Source: an uncultured Clostridia bacterium
Lineage (GTDB): Bacteria > Bacillota > Clostridia > Christensenellales > Borkfalkiaceae
Length of the DNA: 34,104 bases
Direction of reading: 5' to 3'
Assembly (NCBI GenBank): GCA_947629225.1
Contig: CANRCY010000003.1
Span: 1 to 34,104, forward strand
Both the position numbers and the translations under genes were made by a program. Shown here in pieces: positions 28,907-34,104 of the stretch. A model generated the notes under the pieces. It did not search any database and had not been told where the DNA came from. It saw nothing but the letters and a program-made list of their open reading frames with translations. Each line of letters starts with the position of its first letter. Position 1 is the stretch's first letter.

Positions 28907-30385
28907 TTATTGCAGGCTCTTTTTGCGGTAAATGATGACCCGCTGTCCTTTTTTGATGGGAAATTCGACGTCGGGGTTGCTCGCGGCGACTTCCTCGGGC
29001 GCCTTTTTCAGGCTCTTCGAAAGTTCCCACAGCCCGTCGCCCTCGCGGGGGAGATAGACGCTCACGGCGCAGTCGGGCAGTACGAGGGGGTCGCCCTCTT
29101 CCACCGACGCGACGGGGCGGACGCTCCACTTTTTGGCGGGGACGAGCACGATTTTGAGGGTCGCTTCCGCCTCGATCTCCCCTTCCTGCCGTTGCCGCGC
29201 GGACATGCCGCAGGCGAGGACGGAAACGGAGCACGCGCCCTCCGTTTTGACGGGAATGGAGAAGGGCAGGCTGAGCTCGACGCCGCGGTGGCTCCCGTCC
29301 GTGCCGAGCACGAGAAGGGTCGCCATTGCCACGCCTTCGAGCGTGGGCGTTTCTCCCTGCACGAGGTTTGCCTCCGCGCGTTGGAGCGCAACCGCCTGAA
29401 AGACGTCCGAAAAATCGACCGAAGAAGAGAGCGCCGCCTTGCCCGAAATGCGCTCGGTGAGCCGCACGGCTTCGCCCGTGCCGAGGCACTCTTCGGTAGC
29501 ATAGGTGAGGGTGACGGAATGGGTCGCGGAAAATGCGTCCGAAACGCCGTCGAGCTGAACTTCCTCATAGACGCAACCCTCGGCGGAGAGGGTAAGTTCC
29601 GCCGCGATCTTGCACTTTCCCTTTTCCTCGTCGGTATCGGCGTGGAGCAGGACTTCGGCGACCGAGATCTGCGCTTCCGCCGCCCTGCCCGCCTCGGCGG
29701 CGTCGCAGGGGATCTCCACGCGGAAGGGAACGAGACGTTCGAAGGAGACGAGGGCGTTCTCCCCTTTGAGCGCGAGAATGCCGAGGTTGACTTCTCCCTC
29801 GCAGACGAGCGTCCCCGTTTCGCAATGCACGTCCGAAAGCCCGACCGTTTCGCAATGGAGAAGAATGTCGCCGATGAAATCGGTCTCGAACTCGTCATCC
29901 GCTTCCGCCGTCCCCCCGCAGAGGTGGGCGGAGAGAAGGGAGAAGCTCTCCCGCTTGCAGATGAGATCGCCGTCTGTGAGATATTCGAGGGTCTTGTCGC
30001 CGTAGAGGACAATATCCGCGCCGAGAAGGGCGGTGACATAGACGCCCGACCCCTCGCGGCGGACGGAGAGATTTTCCGTTTGCAGCTTGACGCGCGGCGT
30101 AAAGGCGGGGCAACAGATCTCGCAACCTGCCTTTGCAGAGAATTCCACTCCCTTTTCCGCGCGGCAGATCTTTTTGTCGGCGCTCTCGTACACAATGGAA
30201 AAACGCACCCGTCCCGAATAGCGGACTTCACCGTTCCCCGCTTCTGCGCTCAGAAGGGTGACGCCCGCATGGACGGAGAGCACCGTTTCTACCTCGCTCC
30301 CGAAGCGGCATTCGACCGCCGTCTGCCCGCTCGTTTCGCCGAGTTTCCCGTAGCCGCGAAAGGTTTCCGTTTGCGTGTTGATCAT
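28907..30385 (-). CDS. sipL: SipL-like spore coat protein (DUF3794 repeats plus LysM)
   Basis: A 492-aa protein built of repeated DUF3794/SPOCS domains (about 35-140, 150-270 and 300-410) and a C-terminal LysM domain (about 447-490, GLWELSKSLKKAPEEVAASN, then KKGQRVIIYRKK). This is the layout of SipL (Clostridioides difficile) and SafA/SpoVID-like coat morphogens, where LysM binds SpoIVA. Pairing with veg and ispE is typical of Clostridia and supports the call. Start ATG 30385 has GGGAGTG upstream. A sigma-E-like promoter lies 30 bp upstream. A role in attaching the spore coat to the forespore is likely from family, not tested. Confidence 0.82.
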   Translation of the reverse strand: MINTQTETFRGYGKLGETSGQTAVECRFGSEVETVLSVHAGVTLLSAEAGNGEVRYSGRVRFSIVYESADKKICRAEKGVEFSAKAGCEICCPAFTPRVKLQTENLSVRREGSGVYVTALLGADIVLYGDKTLEYLTDGDLICKRESFSLLSAHLCGGTAEADDEFETDFIGDILLHCETVGLSDVHCETGTLVCEGEVNLGILALKGENALVSFERLVPFRVEIPCDAAEAGRAAEAQISVAEVLLHADTDEEKGKCKIAAELTLSAEGCVYEEVQLDGVSDAFSATHSVTLTYATEECLGTGEAVRLTERISGKAALSSSVDFSDVFQAVALQRAEANLVQGETPTLEGVAMATLLVLGTDGSHRGVELSLPFSIPVKTEGACSVSVLACGMSARQRQEGEIEAEATLKIVLVPAKKWSVRPVASVEEGDPLVLPDCAVSVYLPREGDGLWELSKSLKKAPEEVAASNPDVEFPIKKGQRVIIYRKKSLQ

Positions 30386-30415
30386 GATTTCACTCCCGTT
30401 TTTTGGTTTCCCTCT

Positions 30416-30444
30416 ATGTTATGCGGGAGCGAACGCGGTTATGA
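30416..30444 (-). promoter_or_regulatory. Possible sigma-E-type promoter of the SipL-like gene
   Basis: Minus strand: TCATAAC (30438-30444), 14 bp, CATAACAT (30416-30423). Agreement with the Bacillus sigma-E consensus is partial (about five of seven and six of eight). It fits expected mother-cell expression but is weak. Confidence 0.35.
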
Positions 30445-30504
30445 CGGGGGCGCAAATTTTTCGCGCAAGGTTTAGAAAACCGCATACGGGTCAACAATTT
30501 ATCT

Positions 30505-30759
30505 ATGATAAAGCGGCATAACGACATTCAGACCATCAAGAAAACGATCGCCGATTACTTCCGCACGCAGGTGGACGTGACGGTGAATCTCGGCAGGAAC
30601 AAAATTTTGAGGTATTGCGGCGAGCTCTCGGGGGTGTACCCTGCCCTCTTTACCGTGAGCCCCAACGACAAGAATTTTTTGGGGAAGACTTCGTACTCCT
30701 ACGCCGAAGTTTTGTGCGGGAGCGTAAAAGTGAAACCTGCCAAAAAAGCGGCGGAATGA
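30505..30759 (+). CDS. veg: Veg protein
   Basis: A small (84 aa) conserved Bacillota protein, implicated in biofilm matrix control in Bacillus. The first part MIKRHNDIQTIKKTI and VTVNLGRNKILRYCGELSGVYPALFTV match the usual Veg core; YAEVLCGSVKV follows. It is divergent from the SipL-like gene, a known clostridial pairing. No clear ribosome site or promoter was found in the 119-bp gap, though plus-strand transcription from there is likely. A strong terminator follows. Function in this organism is inferred only from the family. Confidence 0.85.
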   Translation: MIKRHNDIQTIKKTIADYFRTQVDVTVNLGRNKILRYCGELSGVYPALFTVSPNDKNFLGKTSYSYAEVLCGSVKVKPAKKAAE

Positions 30760-30781
30760 CCCCCCGTTCCGCCCCGTCTCC

Positions 30782-30825
30782 GCCGCCCGCCTTTTTTCCG
30801 CGAAAAAAGGCGGGCGGCTTCTTAT
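30782..30825 (+). terminator. Terminator of veg
   Basis: A 16-bp perfect stem (GCCGCCCGCC + T6 pairing with A6 + GGCGGGCGGC; 30782-30797 with 30803-30818), then TTCTTATT. A small GCGGAA..TTCCGC dyad (30749-30770) spans the stop codon. Confidence 0.85.
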
Positions 30826-30841
30826 TATCCGAAAAAATCGC

Positions 30842-30870
30842 TTGCATTCCCCGTTCTTTTGTGCTAAAAT
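30842..30870 (+). promoter_or_regulatory. Promoter of the ArsB-like permease gene
   Basis: TTGCAT (30842-30847), 17 bp, TAAAAT (30865-30870), 38 bp before the start codon. Confidence 0.7.
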
Positions 30871-30908
30871 TTTGCAGGTTTCGAAATTGCCCCAAGAAGA
30901 TCGACGTT

Positions 30909-32207
30909 ATGTTGACTGCCGTTTTGATTTGCGGCGCGACCTGCCTTCTCATGATCGCAAGCGTGCTCTTTTTCCCGAAGATCAAGCTCGGGAAACTGCA
31001 TATTTCGACGTATTGGCTCGTCACCTTGCTGGGGGCGGGCATTCTCCTGCTCTCGGGGCAGGCGGACCTTCCCGCGCTCGGCAGCGCGCTTGTGGAAAAC
31101 AGCGCCGTAAACCCCCTCAAAATCCTCGTCCTATTCCTCTCCATGACGGCGCTCTCCGTCTTTCTCGATGAGCTCGGGCTGTTCCGCTTCCTCGCAAATT
31201 TCGCCATAAAGCACGCGCGCGGCGGACAGAAACAGCTCTTTTTCCTGTTATATATCCTCGTATCCGTCCTCACCGTCTTCACTTCCAACGACGTGATCAT
31301 CCTCTCGTTCACTCCCTTCATCTGCTACTTTGCGAAGAGCGAAAAGATCGATCCTCTGCCCTATCTCGCGGCGGAATTCGTCGCCGCAAATACGTGGAGC
31401 ATGGCGCTCATCATCGGAAACCCGACCAACATTTACCTCGCGACCGCGTACGGCGTCGAATTCTTCTCTTACCTCAAAATCAGCATCGTGCCCACCCTCT
31501 TTTCGGGGATCGTCGCGCTCGGCTGTCTCTATCTCCTCTTCCGCAAAAAGCTCTCCGCTTCCCTTTCGGGCGAGGCGCAGGACGTGACCCTGCACGACAA
31601 ACCCATGCTCTGGATCGGGATCGTCCACCTTGCCGCGTGCACCGTGCTGCTCGCGATCGGCTCGTACATCGGGGTGGAGATGTGGCTCGTTTCCCTCTGC
31701 GCCGCGGGAAGCCTGTTTGCGTTTGCCCTCGTCTCTGCGCTCGTCCGCAGAAAAAAGCCGCAGGAGCTGTTAAATTGCTGGAAACGCATGCCCTACGCCC
31801 TCGTCCCCTTTATCCTCTCGATGTTCGTGATGGTCGTCGTCCTCGAACAGAAGGGCGTGACTGCCGCGATCGGAAATTTCCTCGGCGACGACTGCGCGAT
31901 CTGGAAGTACGGTCCCCTCTCCTTCCTTTCGGCGAACCTCATCAACAACATTCCCATGAGCGTGCTCTTCTCCTCCGTCATCGGCGAGGCGGGATGCGGC
32001 ATGGGGGCGATGTTCGCGACCGTGATCGGCTCTAATTTAGGCGCATTCCTGACCCCCATCGGCGCGCTGGCGGGCATCATGTGGAGCGGCATTTTGGGCG
32101 AACACGGGCTCAAATTCGGCTATCTCGACTTTCTCAAAATGGGCGTTACGGTCGCCGTGCCCTCCCTCTTTGCGGCGCTCGGCGGCTTGGCGCTCGTACT
32201 GTTGTAG
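30909..32207 (+). CDS. ArsB/DASS (ion transporter superfamily) permease
   Basis: A 432-aa integral membrane protein with about eleven to twelve membrane segments. The first hairpin motif has FTSNDVIILSFTPF, then ALIIGNPTNIYLA; the second repeat has ANLINNIPMSVLF and IGSNLGAFLTPIGALAGIMW. This pair of re-entrant signatures is typical of ArsB/NhaD/DASS transporters, moving arsenite, sulfate, dicarboxylates or Na+. The closest in my memory is the ArsB-like form (GxxLGxxLTPIGSLA), but no arsenic regulator or reductase is nearby, so the substrate is unknown. ATG 30909 is chosen after the promoter; longer frames overlap veg. Ribosome site weak (AAGAAG). It converges on gyrA. Confidence 0.85.
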   Translation: MLTAVLICGATCLLMIASVLFFPKIKLGKLHISTYWLVTLLGAGILLLSGQADLPALGSALVENSAVNPLKILVLFLSMTALSVFLDELGLFRFLANFAIKHARGGQKQLFFLLYILVSVLTVFTSNDVIILSFTPFICYFAKSEKIDPLPYLAAEFVAANTWSMALIIGNPTNIYLATAYGVEFFSYLKISIVPTLFSGIVALGCLYLLFRKKLSASLSGEAQDVTLHDKPMLWIGIVHLAACTVLLAIGSYIGVEMWLVSLCAAGSLFAFALVSALVRRKKPQELLNCWKRMPYALVPFILSMFVMVVVLEQKGVTAAIGNFLGDDCAIWKYGPLSFLSANLINNIPMSVLFSSVIGEAGCGMGAMFATVIGSNLGAFLTPIGALAGIMWSGILGEHGLKFGYLDFLKMGVTVAVPSLFAALGGLALVLL

Positions 32208-32221
32208 AACGGATTGCAAGG

Positions 32222-32316
32222 GCGAGATTTCTCGGCAAGCTCGAAATGACATTTTTCAGAAGAATAAGGGAGAGATTTCTCCACGCGCCGCTAACGCGGC
32301 TTGGTCGAAATGACAG
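32222..32316. repeat. Two AGATTTCTC..CGAAATGACA units between permease and gyrA
   Basis: CGAGATTTCTCGG...CGAAATGACA (32222-32250) and GAGAGATTTCTCC...GTCGAAATGACAG (32271-32316, with CCGCTAACGCGG inside) are two copies of the unit also seen at 15501-15531. It is an intergenic repeat of the same family. Confidence 0.65.
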
Positions 32317-32337
32317 TCGGGTTGCTCCGATGAAAAG

Positions 32338-32377
32338 AGCGGCGCGGCGGGCTGAAAAGCCCGCCGCGCCGCTTATT
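32338..32377. terminator. Bidirectional terminator between permease and gyrA
   Basis: A 16-bp perfect stem (32338-32353 with 32358-32373, loop GAAA), flanked by TTATTTTC on the plus side and CTTTTC on the minus side. Confidence 0.85.
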
Positions 32378-32412
32378 TTCTTGCGTTTTTGCGATACGTA
32401 TTGCGTTTTGCG

Positions 32413-34104
32413 TTATTCTTCGCTCTCGTCCGCCTCGACGGGCACGTCCGCTGCGGTCTCTTCGGGGACTTCGACTTCCGCCTCTTCGTCGCGGTCGGTA
32501 ATGGCGACGGTCGCCACTGCCCCGCCGCGCAAACTCATGAGCCGCACGCCGCGGGTGTTCCGCCCGATCCGAGAGATCGCGTCTCCGTGCATTCTGATGA
32601 CGATCCCCTGCGACGAGACCATCATGACGTCGAGATCGTCCCGCACGAGTTTCATATTGACGAGAAGCCCCGTCTTTTCGTTGAAAATGCCCGCTTTGAC
32701 CCCCTTGCCCGCGCGGGTCTGCGTGCGGTATTCCTCGGGGTCGGTGCGCTTGCCGTAGCCGTTTTCGGAGACGGTGAGAATATCGAACCCGTCCTTCAAA
32801 ACGAGCATATCCACCACCTCGTCGCCCTTGCCGAGATTGATCGCGCGCACGCCCATCGTATCTCTGCCCATGGGGCGGACGTCCTCTTCGGAGAAGCGGA
32901 TACACTTGCCCGAACGGGAAGCCACGATCACCTCGTCGTTGCCGCTTGCAAACTGCACGGAAATGAGCTCATCGTCCTCATTGATCTTGATGGCGATCTT
33001 GCCGCTCCGCATAATGCGGTCGAATTCGCTCGTCGCCGTCTTTTTGATGAGACCGTTCTTGGTCGCCATGACAAGATAGCCCGTTCCGTTTTCGTAAACG
33101 GGCAGGATCGCCGCGATCTTCTCGCCCGCGTTGAGCTGTACGATATTGACGATCGCCCGCCCGCGCGCCTGTTTGTTCGCCTCGGGAATTTCGTACCCCT
33201 TGATGGAATACACCTTGCCGAGGTTGGAGAAGAGCAGAATGGGGATATGGGTGGAACAGACGAACATCTGCTCCACGAAGTCGTCCTCTTTGGGTTTGTG
33301 CCCCGTAACGCCCACGCCGCCGCGGTTCTGCGCGCGGTATTCGGCGGCGGGGAAACGCTTGATGTAGCCGCCGTGCGTCATGGAGATGACGACGTCTTCC
33401 TCGTCGATGAGGTCCTCGTCGTCGATCTCGCCGTAGTCGACGGAGACTTCCGTCTTGCGTTCGGAGGGGTATTTTGCCTTGATCGCTTCGAGATCGTCGC
33501 GGATGATCTTCATCACCCGCCATTCGTTGGCGAGAATGTCTTTGAGGTCCTCGATGGTCGCTTGCAGAGAGGCGAGCTCCTCTTTGAGCTTTTCCACTTC
33601 GAGCGCGGTGAGACGTTGGAGACGCATTTCGAGAATGGCGTTTGCCTGCTTTTCGCTGAGTTCGAACGCCGCGGTGAGCTTTTCGGTCGCGTCGTTCTTA
33701 TCGCGCGATTCCTTGATGATACGGATGACCTCGTCGATGTTGGCAAGGGCGATGACGAGCCCTTCCACGATGTGGGCGCGCTCCTCCGTTTTTTGCAGGT
33801 CGTATTTCGTCCTGCGGCGGATCACTTCCTTTTGGTGGGCAAGATAATAGGTGAGGATCTCGCGCAGGTTGAGCACTTTCGGCTCTGTGCCGTTTTCGAC
33901 GAGCGCAAGCAAAATTATCCCGTCCGACGTTTGCAGGTTGGTATGTTTGTAGAGGGTGTTGAGGACGACCTGCGCGTTGGCGTCCTTCTTGCATTCGATG
34001 ACGATACGGAGCCCCTCTCTGCCGCTCTCGTCGCGGATGTCGGAAATGCCTTCGATCCGCTTATCCTTGACCATGTCTGCGATCTGCACGATGAGCTGGG
34101 CTTT
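32413..34104 (-). CDS. gyrA: DNA gyrase subunit A, 5' end outside window
   Basis: The breakage-reunion subunit of gyrase, which introduces negative supercoils with GyrB. Only the C-terminal 563 codons are present: the frame is open to the window edge. Visible are the end of the breakage-reunion coiled-coil domain (ILEMRLQRLTALEVEKL) and the six-bladed CTD with the GyrA-box variant QNRGGVGVTG near 33320 and repeated RGVRAI-, ARGRAI- and TRGVRL-type blades. The acidic tail (VEVPEETAADVPVEADESEE) is usual. The GyrA box, in place of a degenerate CTD, argues for GyrA over ParC. The catalytic Tyr and QRDR lie outside the window. It converges on the permease gene across a shared terminator. Confidence 0.95.
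   Translation of the reverse strand, partial: KAQLIVQIADMVKDKRIEGISDIRDESGREGLRIVIECKKDANAQVVLNTLYKHTNLQTSDGIILLALVENGTEPKVLNLREILTYYLAHQKEVIRRRTKYDLQKTEERAHIVEGLVIALANIDEVIRIIKESRDKNDATEKLTAAFELSEKQANAILEMRLQRLTALEVEKLKEELASLQATIEDLKDILANEWRVMKIIRDDLEAIKAKYPSERKTEVSVDYGEIDDEDLIDEEDVVISMTHGGYIKRFPAAEYRAQNRGGVGVTGHKPKEDDFVEQMFVCSTHIPILLFSNLGKVYSIKGYEIPEANKQARGRAIVNIVQLNAGEKIAAILPVYENGTGYLVMATKNGLIKKTATSEFDRIMRSGKIAIKINEDDELISVQFASGNDEVIVASRSGKCIRFSEEDVRPMGRDTMGVRAINLGKGDEVVDMLVLKDGFDILTVSENGYGKRTDPEEYRTQTRAGKGVKAGIFNEKTGLLVNMKLVRDDLDVMMVSSQGIVIRMHGDAISRIGRNTRGVRLMSLRGGAVATVAITDRDEEAEVEVPEETAADVPVEADESEE

Noticed and set aside
28616..30475. A 619-codon plus-strand open frame
   Set aside because: It is antisense to the SipL-like gene and the start of the lipoprotein gene; no ribosome site or recognisable domain.
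30615..30908. Longer start for the permease overlapping veg
   Set aside because: The extension runs through the veg terminator and has no membrane or family character; a promoter lies just before the ATG at 30909.
30909..32207. Calling the permease an arsenite exporter ArsB
   Set aside because: Only general superfamily motifs match, and no arsR, arsC or arsA lies nearby.

Overview
The window looks like part of a chromosome of a spore-forming, anaerobic-type Clostridia (Bacillota), probably an uncultured gut lineage. This is inferred from gene content: gyrA, holA, comEC, cdaA, rng, prmA, rsmE, mtaB, a HinT-like gene, veg, a SipL-like gene, ispE and a SpoIVFA/SpoIVFB pair. It also rests on the high GC, AGGAGG-type ribosome sites and TTGACA/TATAAT promoters. 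No tRNA, rRNA, CRISPR array, transposase or integrase was seen. Most genes lie on the minus strand. Both window edges cut genes: cdaA on the left and gyrA on the right.

Layout. (1) 1-9554, minus: a long transcription unit starts at a TTGCAT-17-TATAAT promoter (9526-9554). It carries a 1853-aa DUF4011/SF1 helicase/nuclease-type protein, then comEC only 16 bp downstream, then holA (which has its own promoter inside the end of comEC) and cdaA. The C-terminal part of cdaA in the window does not look like CdaA. (2) 9602-10867, minus: a SpoIIQ-like M23 protein and a small membrane-anchored protein. (3) 10912-12686: an AT-richer accessory module. It has a coiled-coil, two-TM membrane protein (minus) and a divergent XRE regulator (plus), with a consensus promoter and paired operator-like repeats between them. 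(4) 12687-13118: a non-coding stretch with a 159-bp palindromic element and C-rich hairpins. (5) 13119-18055, minus: the operon rng-prmA-rsmE-mtaB-hinT, the last three joined by ATGA overlaps. (6) 18071-20171: a lipoprotein with a His/Cys-rich N-terminus, whose promoter spacer contains a run of ten G.

(7) 20150-21789, minus: spoIVFA-spoIVFB, the sigma-K activation protease pair. (8) 21954-23431, plus: a secreted CE2-type esterase lipoprotein. (9) 23439-25405, minus: a cysteine desulfurase and an APH-like kinase. (10) 25431-30444, minus: a two-TM protein, ispE, a lipoprotein and the SipL-like gene, with veg divergent. (11) 30842-32207, plus: an ArsB/DASS-type permease. (12) 32338-34104, minus: gyrA (5' end missing), facing the permease across a shared terminator.

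The sporulation genes (SpoIIQ-like, SpoIVFA/FB, SipL-like) together support an endospore former. The observations most worth a second look are the XRE/coiled-coil membrane module with its operators, the G10 promoter tract, the helicase/nuclease-comEC operon, the foreign-looking end of cdaA, and the dispersed palindromic repeats. I did not find a complete, clearly new system. The XRE/coiled-coil module is the best candidate.
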